Shown: positions 16,275 to 25,423, counted from the first letter of the stretch. The stretch: 64,000 bases of DNA from Flavobacteria bacterium BBFL7 (GCA_000153385.1 CH672375.1:354352-418351), one strand, 5' to 3'. The notes: generated by a model from the letters alone, not told the origin. Program-made: numbers and translations.

Positions 16275-17114
16275 ATGGCACGTCAAAAGGCAGACCCTAA
16301 TAAAATGTCATTTTTAGATCACGTGGAAGAACTGCGCTGGTCACTTATACGCTCTATTTTAGGTATTCTTATCGCGGCAATTATTGCATTTATTTTTACA
16401 GAATTTATTTTTGACACGATAATATTTGGGCCTAAGAGTAAGGACTTCATTACCTATGGTGCGTTATGTGATGTAGGACGTTTTATAGGAGTTGAGAGTG
16501 AATTTTGTAATCCACAGCTGGATTTTATGCCTCAATCGCGTAAGATGTCTGATTTATTTAGCGCTCACGTTTGGACGTCCATCACGGTAGGTTTTGTTGT
16601 AGCCTTTCCATGGGTTTTATGGCAATTCTGGAAATTTATATCACCTGGACTTAAAGCAAACGAACGCAAATATTCTAGTGGATTTATTATAATCAGTTCG
16701 GTTCTATTTTTTATGGGTGTTGTTTTTGGATACTACCTTATAGCACCATTATCTGTTCATTTTCTTGCTACCTATGACCTTAGTGATGGCATTAAATTTG
16801 AACCAGATCTACAGAGTTATATCGCTTTAATAAGAGCTAGTGTGCTGGCAAGTGGATTGATGTTTGAACTACCTGTTATCGTTTATTTTTTGACTAAAAT
16901 AGGTCTCTGCACACCACAAGGCATGCGTAAATACCGCAAGTATGCGTTAGTTCTCATACTTATTGTTGCGGCTGTAATTACACCACCAGATATACAAAGT
17001 CAGGTTATAGTTGCCATACCTGTGTTAATATTATATGAGCTAAGCATTTTTATATCGATGTTTGTACTCAGAAATAAACGCAAACAGAAATTAGCTGCTT
17101 TAAACAATGAGTAA
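16275..17114 (+). CDS. tatC: Sec-independent (twin-arginine) translocase subunit TatC
   Basis: Polytopic receptor for twin-arginine signal peptides. The N-terminus has the diagnostic MSFLDHVEELRWSLIRSI, with the conserved Glu and Arg. Six membrane helices are predicted, and the conserved FPWVLWQFWKFISPGL and YRKYALVLILIVAAVITPPD segments are present. The extra loop after helix 1 (about residues 50-85, with Cys residues) is longer than in proteobacteria but common in Bacteroidota. Directly after kdsD and overlapping the next gene by 8 bases. No tatA is in this window. Confidence 0.96.
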   Translation: MARQKADPNKMSFLDHVEELRWSLIRSILGILIAAIIAFIFTEFIFDTIIFGPKSKDFITYGALCDVGRFIGVESEFCNPQLDFMPQSRKMSDLFSAHVWTSITVGFVVAFPWVLWQFWKFISPGLKANERKYSSGFIIISSVLFFMGVVFGYYLIAPLSVHFLATYDLSDGIKFEPDLQSYIALIRASVLASGLMFELPVIVYFLTKIGLCTPQGMRKYRKYALVLILIVAAVITPPDIQSQVIVAIPVLILYELSIFISMFVLRNKRKQKLAALNNE

Positions 17115-17454
17115 TATCGTAGAAGAATTTAATGAGTATCGTGAGAAAATGAACGATGCCATTCTAGAGGACAATAATAAGATCATCAAACGTATCTTTA
17201 ATTTAGACACTAACGCCTTTGCAGAAGGTGCATTAGATAAAAAAACTAAAGAATTACTAGGCTTAGTTGCTAGTACTGTATTACGTTGTGACGACTGTGT
17301 TAAATATCACCTTGAGGCAAGTCACAAAGCTGGCTTATCTAAACAAGAAGTGGTTGAAGCACTTTCTATCGCAACCCTAGTTGGTGGTACTATTGTGATT
17401 CCACATTTAAGACGTGCTTATGAATACTGGGACGCTGTAGAGAAACAAGCATAG
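17107..17454 (+). CDS. Carboxymuconolactone decarboxylase-family (AhpD-like) protein
   Basis: Small all-helical CMD-fold protein of 115 residues. The AhpD-type motif is visible: an LRCDDCVKYHLEASHKAGLS segment with a CxxC pair and a following His at about 60-72, followed by the VVEALSIATLVGG helix. In AhpD this CxxC relays electrons to peroxiredoxins, so alkylhydroperoxidase-like redox activity is plausible. The start overlaps the 3' end of tatC, making it the third gene of the operon, which ends in a strong terminator. Confidence 0.9.
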   Translation: MSNIVEEFNEYREKMNDAILEDNNKIIKRIFNLDTNAFAEGALDKKTKELLGLVASTVLRCDDCVKYHLEASHKAGLSKQEVVEALSIATLVGGTIVIPHLRRAYEYWDAVEKQA

Positions 17455-17485
17455 TCATTGATGATTTATAAAAAGAATTCAAAAC

Positions 17486-17507
17486 TTCTATCCTTTGCAG
17501 GATAGAA
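17486..17507 (+). terminator. Terminator of the kdsD-tatC-CMD operon
   Basis: Stem TTCTATCC / GGATAGAA around a 6-base loop, followed by about ten T residues, 32 bases after the CMD gene stop. Confidence 0.9.
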
Positions 17508-17561
17508 TTTTTTTTTTGTAATCAACTTCAGTAGAAATTGGCTATTCTAGTTGCTCTATTT

Positions 17562-17569
17562 TATATTTG
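17562..17569 (+). promoter_or_regulatory. -7 promoter box TATATTTG
   Basis: Perfect TAnnTTTG with a TTG 21 bases upstream. It precedes the ATG at 17584 by 14 bases and rules out the longer TTG-initiated frame beginning at 17551. Confidence 0.6.
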
Positions 17570-17583
17570 AGAAATTAGCTTTT

Positions 17584-17736
17584 ATGTTTTACTGGGGAAT
17601 TTTTGGTTTTGGCGGAATCTTCTTTTTTATTTGGTTAAGTAATAAGAATCGCAAGTTACGACTACAAAAAAGAAAAGGTTATCGCAGTAATCTAAAAGCT
17701 AGACTTAAAGAAAGTAAAGAAAACAGAGAGATGTAG
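17584..17736 (+). CDS. Small single-pass membrane protein, unknown
   Basis: Fifty residues. One membrane helix at about 2-20 (FYWGIFGFGGIFFFIWLSN) is followed by a strongly basic cytoplasmic tail rich in Lys and Arg (about 14 in 30 residues). It has its own -7 box and a short leader, and lies 38 bases before the cobalamin adenosyltransferase gene, so the two may be co-transcribed. The positive-inside topology supports a real membrane protein. No family recognised. Confidence 0.6.
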   Translation: MFYWGIFGFGGIFFFIWLSNKNRKLRLQKRKGYRSNLKARLKESKENREM

Positions 17737-17774
17737 TAGTAATCCCTCTATAATTTAAGATACCACATACCAAA

Positions 17775-18347
17775 ATGAAAATATATACTAAAACAGGTGA
17801 CGAAGGAACCACGGCATTATTTGGCGGCACTCGAGTTCCTAAACACAATCTACGAATCGATAGTTATGGTACCGTTGACGAATTAAACTCGTGGATAGGT
17901 CTTATAAGAGATCAACCTGTAAATGATCACACCAAAAGTGTTTTAATTCAAATTCAAGATGATTTATTCACTGCTGGTGCCATACTGGCAACCGATCCTG
18001 AAAAATTAGTTTTAAAAAATGGTAAAGAAAGACTTAACATTCCTAAAATCGACGATGATAAAATAGAAGTGCTAGAAAATGAAATGGATAACATGGATCA
18101 GGAACTACCGCCTATGACTCACTTCATCTTACCAGGCGGTAATCAATCTGTGTCATTTTGTCACATTACACGTACAGTGTGCCGTCGTGCCGAGCGACTA
18201 GCGACCGAATTACATGCACAATCACCTATAGATGTTCAAGTATTAAAGTACTTAAATAGACTATCTGACTATCTTTTTGTCTTGGCACGTAAATTGTCAC
18301 AAGACTTACAAGCAGAAGAAATCAAATGGATCCCAAAGAAGTATTAA
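17775..18347 (+). CDS. Cob(I)yrinic acid a,c-diamide adenosyltransferase (PduO type)
   Basis: Transfers the adenosyl group of ATP to cob(I)alamin, giving adenosylcobalamin. The PduO-type ATP-binding N-terminus is intact (MKIYTKTGDEGTTALFGG), as are SYGTVDELNSWIG and the active-site helix FCHITRTVCRRAERLA with its paired Arg and Glu. Length of 190 residues is normal. The window also encodes MeaB, the methylmalonyl-CoA mutase chaperone, a natural user of this cofactor, though 8 kb away. Confidence 0.95.
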   Translation: MKIYTKTGDEGTTALFGGTRVPKHNLRIDSYGTVDELNSWIGLIRDQPVNDHTKSVLIQIQDDLFTAGAILATDPEKLVLKNGKERLNIPKIDDDKIEVLENEMDNMDQELPPMTHFILPGGNQSVSFCHITRTVCRRAERLATELHAQSPIDVQVLKYLNRLSDYLFVLARKLSQDLQAEEIKWIPKKY

Positions 18348-18446
18348 AAACGTGGGGCAACTGAAGAGTATTTTTCAGCAAAAACATTTTGATTCTCAAA
18401 AGCTTACACGCTCTTGTAAATCTTGATATCATTAATTAAAAAATAA

Positions 18447-18477
18447 CTTGCATAAATTCACAAGAAGTTTATTTTTG
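18447..18477 (+). promoter_or_regulatory. Complete Bacteroidota-type promoter (CTTG-N19-TATTTTTG)
   Basis: A CTTG at 18447-18450, a 19-base spacer and a perfect TAnnTTTG at 18470-18477, matching the Bacteroidota -33/-7 arrangement. It lies 22 bases upstream of the DUF2795 gene ATG. Confidence 0.7.
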
Positions 18478-18499
18478 CAAAAATTAAAACGGTAAAACT

Positions 18500-18721
18500 A
18501 TGTACTGGACATTAGAACTAGCATCTTATTTAAGTGACGCACCTTGGCCTGCTGAGAAAGACGAACTTATTGATTACGCTATTCGCACAGGTGCTCCTCT
18601 GGAAGTGGTAGAAAACCTTCAAGCAATTGAAGATGAAGGTGAAATGTACGACTCTATTGAAGAGATCTGGCCTGACTACCCTACAGACGATGACTACCTC
18701 TGGAATGAGGACGAATATTAA
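18500..18721 (+). CDS. DUF2795 domain protein
   Basis: Small acidic cytoplasmic protein of 73 residues. The DUF2795 core is clear: the segment WPAEKDELIDYAIRTGAPLE, then VVENLQAIEDEGEMYDS, followed by a very acidic tail (EIWPDYPTDDDYLWNEDEY). Proteins of this length are near-universal in Flavobacteriia. The biochemical role is unknown. It has its own promoter and a strong terminator, indicating a monocistronic and probably well-expressed gene. Confidence 0.88.
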   Translation: MYWTLELASYLSDAPWPAEKDELIDYAIRTGAPLEVVENLQAIEDEGEMYDSIEEIWPDYPTDDDYLWNEDEY

Positions 18722-18740
18722 TAGCGCTATGCGCTGCATA

Positions 18741-18763
18741 AAAAGTCTCGTAAAGAGACTTTT
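18741..18763 (+). terminator. Terminator of the DUF2795 gene
   Basis: Stem AAAAGTCTC / GAGACTTTT with a 5-base loop followed by an uninterrupted T run, 19 bases after the stop. Confidence 0.92.
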
Positions 18764-18842
18764 TTTTTGCCTTAATTTTTAGATATTGCAACTGGAACGT
18801 GTGTTTTCATAAACCACTATAAACCAATTAAATAACCACATA

Positions 18843-21800
18843 ATGGGACTATTAGATTCCGTACTTAAAGTATTTGTAGGCGATAAAGCCAAAAAGGATG
18901 TAAAAGATATTCAGCCTTTAGTTAATAAAATTCTTGCTATTGAACCTTCTATGGAAAAACTTTCCATTGATGAGTTACGTCATAAAACTGTAGAGTTTAA
19001 AGAAAAAATAGCTCAAGCAAAAGCAGATACTGTTGCAAAAATAAAGACTCTTAAAACCGATGCAGATAACGAAGAAGACATCGATAAGCGTGAAGATATC
19101 TATAACGAGATCGACAAGTTAGAAGATGTAGCTTATGAGCAAGGCGAAGTTGTTTTAAATGAATTGTTGCCAGAGGCATTTGCAGTTGTAAAAGAAACAG
19201 CAAAACGCTTTTTTCATAACAGTACCATAAAAGTAAAAGCAACAGAGCAAGATCGTATCTTATCTGCAAATAAAGATTATGTGAGCCTAGAAGGTGATGA
19301 TGCTATCTGGCAAAACTCATGGGATGCCGCTGGTAAACCTATTGTATGGGACATGATTCATTATGACGTACAACTTATAGGTGGTGCCGCATTGCATCAA
19401 GGTAAAATCGCCGAAATGCAAACTGGTGAAGGTAAAACCCTTGTAGCTACTTTACCTGTTTACCTTAATGCTCTTTCAGGTAATGGTGTTCACGTTGTAA
19501 CGGTAAATGATTACCTCGCAAAACGTGATGGCGCATGGATAGGTCCATTATTTGAATTTCATGGTTTAACGATAGACTGTATCGATTATCACAAACCTAA
19601 CTCTGAAGAACGTAGAAATGCCTACAATGCAGATATCACTTACGGAACAAACAATGAATTTGGTTTTGACTACCTACGTGATAATATGGCGCACAGTCCT
19701 AAGGACTTAGTACAAAGACGTCATAACTATGCTATTATTGATGAAACCGATTCTGTTCTTATTGATGATGCACGTACACCATTAATTATCTCTGGACCAG
19801 TACCAGAAGGTGACCGTCAAGAGTTTGACGTGCTTAAAGCACCTGTAGAAAGTATTGTACAAGTGCAGCGCACAGAGCTTATTAAGACTCTTGCACAAGC
19901 AAAGAAATTAATAGCTGACGGTGATCAAAAAGAAGGCGGAATGCAATTACTGCGCGTTTATAGAGGTCTGCCTAAAAATAAAGCTCTTATTAAATTCTTA
20001 AGTGAAGAAGGAATTAAAACGCTACTTCAAAAAACGGAGAATTTCTACATGCAAGATAACAACCGTGAAATGCCTAAAGTAGATGAGGCGCTTTACTTTG
20101 TTATTGACGAAAAAAATAATCAAGTAGAACTTACTGATAAAGGTATCGAGTATCTATCTGGTCAGGATGATCCTAACTTCTTTATCATGCCAGAAATGGG
20201 TATGGAAATAGGTAAGATTGAAAATTCAGGTCTTACTATAGAAGAACAAGCAGAAGCTAAAGAAGATTTATTCCGTGAGTTCTCTGTAAAATCAGAACGT
20301 ATTCATACATTAAATCAACTTCTTAAAGCTTACACGCTATTTGAAAAAGATACTGAATACGTAGTACAACCGCATGAAAAACGCACGCCTAATGGTATGG
20401 TGCAAGAAATGCAAGTAATGATTGTAGATGAGCAAACTGGTCGTATTATGGATGGACGTCGTTACAGCGATGGACTACACCAAGCGATTGAGGCAAAAGA
20501 GAACGTAAAAATTCAAGATGCTACACAAACCTTTGCTACCATTACATTACAAAACTACTTCCGTATGTATCGCAAACTGTCTGGTATGACAGGTACCGCG
20601 GTTACAGAAGCTGGAGAATTCTGGGAAATATATAAACTAGATGTTGTAGAAATACCTACTAACAGACCTATCGCTCGTGATGATCGTCAGGATTTAGTTT
20701 ATAAAACAAAACGTGAAAAGTATAACGCTGTTATAGAAGAAGTAACTCGTTTAAAACAAGCTGGTCGTCCAGTATTAATAGGTACAACTTCAGTTGAGAT
20801 CTCTGAGATTTTAAGTCGCACCTTACAACGTGCAGGAATCGATCATAACGTACTGAATGCAAAACAGCATAAACGTGAGGCAGAGATTGTAGCACAAGCT
20901 GGTGATCCTGGACAGATTACCATTGCAACTAACATGGCTGGTCGTGGTACAGATATTAAATTGTCTGACGAAGTAAAAGCCGCTGGTGGTCTTGCTATTA
21001 TAGGTACAGAACGCCATGATTCACGTCGTGTAGATAGACAATTACGTGGTCGTGCAGGTCGTCAAGGTGATCCAGGAAGCTCTCAATTCTATGTTTCTCT
21101 AGAGGATAACTTAATGAGACTCTTCGGTTCTGAGCGCATGGCAAAAACCATGGACAGATTAGGAATGAAAGAAGGCGAAGTAATTCAGCACTCTATGATT
21201 TCTAAGTCTATTGAACGTGCTCAAAAGAAAGTAGAAGAAAACGCATTCGGTGTACGTAAGCGTTTACTAGAATATGATGATGTGATGAACGCGCAACGTG
21301 AAGTGATTTACAAGCGCCGTTATAATGCTTTATTTGGTGATCGTCTTGCAGTAGATATTGCAAACATGGTCTATGATATTGCCGAGGTTGTTACCGAGAC
21401 TAATAAACAAGCTCAAGATTATAAAAACTTTGAATTTGAAATCATGCGTTACTTCTCGATGAGTAGCCCAGTTTCTGAAGCAGAGTTCGGTTCTAAAAAT
21501 GAGCAAACCATTACCGGTATTGTTTATAAAGCAGCTTACCAGCATTATAAAGAAAAAATGGAACGCACCGCTACAGAGGTGTATCCAGTCATCAAAAATG
21601 TTTATGAAAATGACGAGCGCCAGTACAAGCGCATCGCCGTACCATTTACAGATGGAATAAAAACTTTAAACGTTGCGACAGATTTAGATGAGGCTTATGA
21701 ATCTGAAGGAAAATCATTAGTCCTTGATTTTGAAAAGAACATTACACTAGCTATTATCGATGATTCTTGGAAAACGCACTTGCGCAAGATGGATGAATTA

Positions 21801-22241
21801 AAGCAAAGTGTTCAACTAGCCGTTCACGAGCAAAAAGACCCATTATTAATCTATAAGTTTGAAGCTTTTGAGCTTTTCAAAAAAATGGTTGATAAGGTAA
21901 ATAAAGAAGTTATCAGCTTTATGTTTAAAGGTGATTTACCTACACGAGACACTGCAGCTATTCAAGAGGCAGAACAACGCAAGGCTGAAAAAACCACTAC
22001 TCAAAAAGAAGAAATCTTAAACAGTGATGAACGTGCTGCACAAAACCGTGCCGTAGGTGCTGGAGCTAGTAACGCAGGACAACGTCCACCAGTAACTGAA
22101 ACCATTACTCGTGACCAGCCTAAAATAGGTCGTAATGATAAAGTCACTATTAAGAATGTAATGAACGGCGAGACTAAAGAAGTGAAGTATAAAGCCGCTA
22201 TCCCTTTGATTAATAAAGGAGAATGGGTTTTAGAACGATAA
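18843..22241 (+). CDS. secA: Preprotein translocase ATPase SecA
   Basis: Motor that pushes unfolded preproteins through SecYEG. Walker A is M192-QTGEGK198-T199; VHVVTVNDYLAKRDGAWIGP, DYLRDNM, DETDSVLIDDARTPLIISGP, FRMYRKLSGMTGTA, TNMAGRGTDIKL and QLRGRAGRQGDPGSS follow in order. At 1132 residues it is longer than the 901-residue E. coli enzyme; the excess includes an N-terminal helical insertion at about 60-110 and one in the preprotein cross-linking region at about 330-420, as in other Bacteroidota. The C-terminal zinc-binding CxCxSGKK motif is absent. Single-gene unit with its own terminator. Confidence 0.98.
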   Translation: MGLLDSVLKVFVGDKAKKDVKDIQPLVNKILAIEPSMEKLSIDELRHKTVEFKEKIAQAKADTVAKIKTLKTDADNEEDIDKREDIYNEIDKLEDVAYEQGEVVLNELLPEAFAVVKETAKRFFHNSTIKVKATEQDRILSANKDYVSLEGDDAIWQNSWDAAGKPIVWDMIHYDVQLIGGAALHQGKIAEMQTGEGKTLVATLPVYLNALSGNGVHVVTVNDYLAKRDGAWIGPLFEFHGLTIDCIDYHKPNSEERRNAYNADITYGTNNEFGFDYLRDNMAHSPKDLVQRRHNYAIIDETDSVLIDDARTPLIISGPVPEGDRQEFDVLKAPVESIVQVQRTELIKTLAQAKKLIADGDQKEGGMQLLRVYRGLPKNKALIKFLSEEGIKTLLQKTENFYMQDNNREMPKVDEALYFVIDEKNNQVELTDKGIEYLSGQDDPNFFIMPEMGMEIGKIENSGLTIEEQAEAKEDLFREFSVKSERIHTLNQLLKAYTLFEKDTEYVVQPHEKRTPNGMVQEMQVMIVDEQTGRIMDGRRYSDGLHQAIEAKENVKIQDATQTFATITLQNYFRMYRKLSGMTGTAVTEAGEFWEIYKLDVVEIPTNRPIARDDRQDLVYKTKREKYNAVIEEVTRLKQAGRPVLIGTTSVEISEILSRTLQRAGIDHNVLNAKQHKREAEIVAQAGDPGQITIATNMAGRGTDIKLSDEVKAAGGLAIIGTERHDSRRVDRQLRGRAGRQGDPGSSQFYVSLEDNLMRLFGSERMAKTMDRLGMKEGEVIQHSMISKSIERAQKKVEENAFGVRKRLLEYDDVMNAQREVIYKRRYNALFGDRLAVDIANMVYDIAEVVTETNKQAQDYKNFEFEIMRYFSMSSPVSEAEFGSKNEQTITGIVYKAAYQHYKEKMERTATEVYPVIKNVYENDERQYKRIAVPFTDGIKTLNVATDLDEAYESEGKSLVLDFEKNITLAIIDDSWKTHLRKMDELKQSVQLAVHEQKDPLLIYKFEAFELFKKMVDKVNKEVISFMFKGDLPTRDTAAIQEAEQRKAEKTTTQKEEILNSDERAAQNRAVGAGASNAGQRPPVTETITRDQPKIGRNDKVTIKNVMNGETKEVKYKAAIPLINKGEWVLER

Positions 22242-22275
22242 TTTTCTAATTACGCTTACGCGAAAAGATAATTTC

Positions 22276-22307
22276 AAAAATGCCTTGCTGTTTAGTAAGG
22301 CATTTTT
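22276..22307 (+). terminator. Terminator of secA
   Basis: Stem AAAAATGCCTT / AAGGCATTTTT with a 9-base loop and T-rich end, 34 bases after the stop. The bases just before it (22252-22267) look like an eroded copy of the GCTTTCGCGAAAGC palindrome. Confidence 0.85.
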
Positions 22308-22340
22308 TGTATTCCAAATAAATTGAACCTAAAAAGGAAA

Positions 22341-22964
22341 TTACTGCTTCGTTAGCAACATATTCGGTGGAATCTGGTAAGGCGTTGAATCTTGCTGACC
22401 AATTAAATAATTACTAGTGTCTATCGGTTCTTTTCCATTGAAGGTTATCCTATTCCAAAGTAATTGATCAACATTATTACTTAAATCAGGTTGATATGTT
22501 AATGATAGCGTTGATCTATACAAACCAAAATTATTATAAAAAGAATCGGTATAGCTGTTATCAGTTTCACTATAAAATAGTTTAATTTTTCTATTTAAAT
22601 TGGTAATCTTATAACCGTCGTTTATAGGATAATTATCAGTTGAATTTAAAGTATTGTAGATTGTTAATCCATTTAATCTCAATTCAAAATTTGCAACTAA
22701 CTGATCAAAATAAATAGGAGTATTATCCCAATCATTAATGGCACTGATTCTTTCCTTTTTTTGAATTACTACTTTAAAATAAGTGGTACCATCATCATAG
22801 ATCCATGTACCCACAAATTTATCTAAAACTCCATTTACGTCTTTATAATAATCGTTTAGGCTAATTGCATCTACAGAAAATTGTTCTAGTGGTATAATAT
22901 TATCTTGAGCTATCCCTTCTAAAACACTTATAAACAATATACTTAATAAAAATATCTTTTTCAT
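22341..22964 (-). CDS. Secreted DUF6705-like protein
   Basis: Exported protein of unknown function. Signal peptide MKKIFLLSILFISVLEGIAQ, then a region around residues 45-75 (LDKFVGTWIYDDGTTYFKVV, IQKKER) that resembles the conserved core of DUF6705 proteins, which are common next to secreted toxin-like or protease-like genes in Flavobacterium. The rest is predicted all-beta. It starts 15 bases after the stop of the lipoprotein gene and is almost certainly co-transcribed with it. Family assignment is from memory of the motif and moderate only. Confidence 0.65.
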   Translation of the reverse strand: MKKIFLLSILFISVLEGIAQDNIIPLEQFSVDAISLNDYYKDVNGVLDKFVGTWIYDDGTTYFKVVIQKKERISAINDWDNTPIYFDQLVANFELRLNGLTIYNTLNSTDNYPINDGYKITNLNRKIKLFYSETDNSYTDSFYNNFGLYRSTLSLTYQPDLSNNVDQLLWNRITFNGKEPIDTSNYLIGQQDSTPYQIPPNMLLTKQ

Positions 22965-22979
22965 CTCTTTACTTTAAAA

Positions 22980-24401
22980 TTAATCTATACAATTCCATAC
23001 ATAATTCCCATCCGAATCTTTTGTTGCTTTATACAAATCAATACCTAGATTTGCGTCGTTTAAGAAGTTATCTAAATTATTTTTGTATTTTTCTTCTAAT
23101 ATAGGATCGGAACATAATTGAATCGTACCATCAAAACATTCTTCATCTATCGGCTCAATAACACGGCTATTGTAGGCTCTTAAAAATAAATTACTTTGAT
23201 TTTGATTATATATTCTATCATAAAGGTTTTCAAGTTGACTCAAATTTCCAATTCTTAAAGCGACAATATTTCCATCTGAAATCATTATCGCAGTAATATT
23301 TTGTCCATTATTTAAAACAATCCCATTACTGTTTGTATTTGCCTCTTTAACTTGGTTAAGAAATACAGAGAATAGTACCAGATCTCCGTCAGTAGGATAA
23401 TCATAATCTCCTACTCCATGAGCATGAATTTGTACTACCGTATTAGCACTAGCCGTTGCAAAACTAGTAAAACCATTACCTGTTGAGACTGGTGGCACTG
23501 ATGTATAAGATCCATCACTTTCTAATTGCAATTCTACACCATCTTCGTTAGTAGGATTTCCATCCACATAAGCTTCCAGAGCTTCCATTTCTGGCTTAAC
23601 ATCAGGATGATTAGTTAATTCATTTAAATAATCTTTTTCCTCCTCACATTTATCATTTGGCCCAGGTAAAATGGGAGATGTACCTACAGTAGTGCCACCA
23701 CCACCGCCACCAGTCCAAGCACCACCACCAAATCCTCCACCAGAGGAACCACCGGTATTACCTCCAGAACCACCACCAGAATCAGGATCACTGTAATAAA
23801 CAAAAGTACAATCTGTTTCTGTTGATAATATTTTAATTACTTCACAATCACACATTGCATCCTGAAAGGATTCATAGGTGACCGTTGTTACGCAATCTAA
23901 ATAAAAGCTTTTTATATAATCCTGACTATTTATATTAATTGGTTTTCTAGAAATAGATACTTTGTTGTTTATATTAAAATCATATTTGACCAAATTCGCG
24001 CTATATCCACCTAAAGAGTCGGAAGAAAACACCAAATTCTCAATAATGTCATTTTGTTTATTTAAACGATTTACTAAAAACGTATAATTATGAAATGAGC
24101 TGTCTATTGCTTGCAAATATTTGACTTTATCTGTATTTACATAAAAGTTTTGAGCCGAATCTATAACCACATTACTCTTCCTGTTAATTTCAAAAGAGTT
24201 GTTACGAACAAATTGTGTAATATCTCTTGGAAGTTTAGTCTCCGTGAAATCCAGTTCCGATACCTTAAAAGGACTTTTATATTCACTCAGAGAATTATCA
24301 GTGAGATCATATTTTTCGCATGAAACAATAGAAGTTACCACAATAACAATAAGCAGAAAAATCTTATATACCTTATTCTTAATACTTATTTGATCAATCA
24401 A
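22980..24401 (-). CDS. Lipoprotein with Gly-rich linker and JAMM-like metalloprotease motif
   Basis: Starts at TTG (no in-frame ATG near), giving a lipoprotein signal (KIFLLIVIVVTSIVSCEK, lipobox Cys at about 28). Residues 30-205 are an unrecognised beta-rich domain with a Cys-rich end (MCDCEVIKIL). A linker of mostly Gly/Ser follows at about 208-240. The C-terminal domain (about 250-430) has H326-A-H328-GVGDYDYP-T337-DG-D340, matching the JAB1/MPN metal site HxH-x7/8-[S/T]-x2-D, with a possible upstream Glu in GVELQLESDG. Similar lipoprotein-linker-JAB layouts occur in other flavobacteria. Protease activity is inferred only. Confidence 0.65.
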   Translation of the reverse strand: MIDQISIKNKVYKIFLLIVIVVTSIVSCEKYDLTDNSLSEYKSPFKVSELDFTETKLPRDITQFVRNNSFEINRKSNVVIDSAQNFYVNTDKVKYLQAIDSSFHNYTFLVNRLNKQNDIIENLVFSSDSLGGYSANLVKYDFNINNKVSISRKPININSQDYIKSFYLDCVTTVTYESFQDAMCDCEVIKILSTETDCTFVYYSDPDSGGGSGGNTGGSSGGGFGGGAWTGGGGGGTTVGTSPILPGPNDKCEEEKDYLNELTNHPDVKPEMEALEAYVDGNPTNEDGVELQLESDGSYTSVPPVSTGNGFTSFATASANTVVQIHAHGVGDYDYPTDGDLVLFSVFLNQVKEANTNSNGIVLNNGQNITAIMISDGNIVALRIGNLSQLENLYDRIYNQNQSNLFLRAYNSRVIEPIDEECFDGTIQLCSDPILEEKYKNNLDNFLNDANLGIDLYKATKDSDGNYVWNCID

Positions 24402-24406
24402 AAGTC

Positions 24407-24418
24407 AAAAAAAAAAAA
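24407..24418. repeat. Homopolymeric A12/T12 tract in front of the lipoprotein gene
   Basis: Twelve consecutive A (plus strand) six bases upstream of the TTG start. On the minus strand it lies between TA and TTTG-like bases where a -7 box would be expected, so tract length could change promoter spacing. Confidence 0.5.
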
Positions 24419-24581
24419 TAATTGAGTTTATTTACTTGTTAAATTCTTGTTAATACATGATGATTATAAGTACGACCGCTTGATTCAAAATTCGGTAAGA
24501 TTGTTAAACGCGTTAAAATTACCTCATTTCAAATCTCCTTAACAGCTCTATCCATAACTTGTTCCTACATTCAAAATAAAA

Positions 24582-24926
24582 ATGAGCGATAGAACTAAAG
24601 ATGAAACTTACGACGAATTTTATAATGTAGTTAATATGACACCTAGCGAGCTGGAAGACTGGCTCGATACCGATAAATCAAAAAGCGTAGGGAAAGATAG
24701 TGGCGATGGCGAGTCCATAGGTCATAAATCTGGTCGCAAAATCATCAAGATTAAAAGAAAAAAGAAAAATGAGCTTACAGATACCAATTACGATCACATG
24801 AACGAAGTAATTGGTTATGTGCATAGACATAGCGCTCAAAAGCCTAAAAGCGATATCAAAGAAAGCGACTGGAGATACAGTTTAAAAAATTGGGGACACG
24901 ATCCTTGTAAAGAAATGGACTGTTAA
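24582..24926 (+). CDS. DUF3140 protein (putative DNA-binding)
   Basis: Small basic cytoplasmic protein of 114 residues. The DUF3140 hallmarks are all present: FYNVVNMTPSELEDWLDTDK, an ESIGHKSGRKIIKI segment, HMNEVIGYVHRHSAQKP and WRYSLKNWGHDPCK at the C-terminus. Database entries for the family are often labelled DNA-binding, but I know of no firm function. It stands alone between an opposite-strand lipoprotein operon and a repeat-containing gap. No clear promoter box was found. Confidence 0.85.
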   Translation: MSDRTKDETYDEFYNVVNMTPSELEDWLDTDKSKSVGKDSGDGESIGHKSGRKIIKIKRKKKNELTDTNYDHMNEVIGYVHRHSAQKPKSDIKESDWRYSLKNWGHDPCKEMDC

Positions 24927-25423
24927 GAAGTTCATTTTATAATTCAAACCCCATTTCAAAGACAGTAACTTCTATAATGTGGTTTGTTTTTGTGATTAAT
25001 AGGCATGAAATATAGACTAGCTTTTATGTAATATTCCAGCACCGCACATCATCTCCTGATTTACAGCAAAGCTCCGAAATCTGTCTTGTGCATTCCTCTC
25101 GCAAAAGCTCGTCGAATACAATTTTAAGGAGAGGATTTTTCTTTGTTCGATAATTAAAAATAACACACTTAATCCTTGATCTTTAATGTTTTATTTTATG
25201 AAATGAGAATAATATTTTCAATCTTACTAAAACTCCTTTCCTTGGAAAAGGAAAGGTGGGCAAAATGAGCGAAAGCGAATTTTGGTCGGAAAGGATCGAT
25301 GCAGTGTAAGCAATAATCAACATAGCTTTTAAATCAACTTTTCAAAATCACCATAAAACCGAAATGGTTTCCTATCGTTACCACAACTATTATTAGTATT
25401 TTTAAATCCTAAACCCAACCCAT
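24927..25423. other. Gene-free stretch holding a composite repeat
   Basis: About 500 bases without a credible gene on either strand. The middle (25053-25306) is a composite inverted-repeat element also found at 29493-29623. Nothing further was recognised in the flanks; the last 100 bases should hold the promoter of the next gene, but no clean TAnnTTTG was found. Confidence 0.6.
25053..25306. repeat. Composite REP-like intergenic repeat, copy A
   Basis: Three modules: CTCCTGATTTACAGCAAAGC (25053 on); a CCTCTC...GAGAGG stem at about 25096-25134; and a palindromic AACTCCTTTCCTTGG / AAAAGGAAAGG hairpin (25231-25259) followed after 25 bases by GTCGGAAAGGATCGATGC (25285-25302). Module order and orientation match copy B; the spacing is looser here. 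Confidence 0.75.

Noticed and set aside
23690-23790. Triplet-like DNA repeat in the lipoprotein gene
   Set aside because: The run reflects Gly/Ser codons of a linker; unit length varies and there is no exact tandem repeat.
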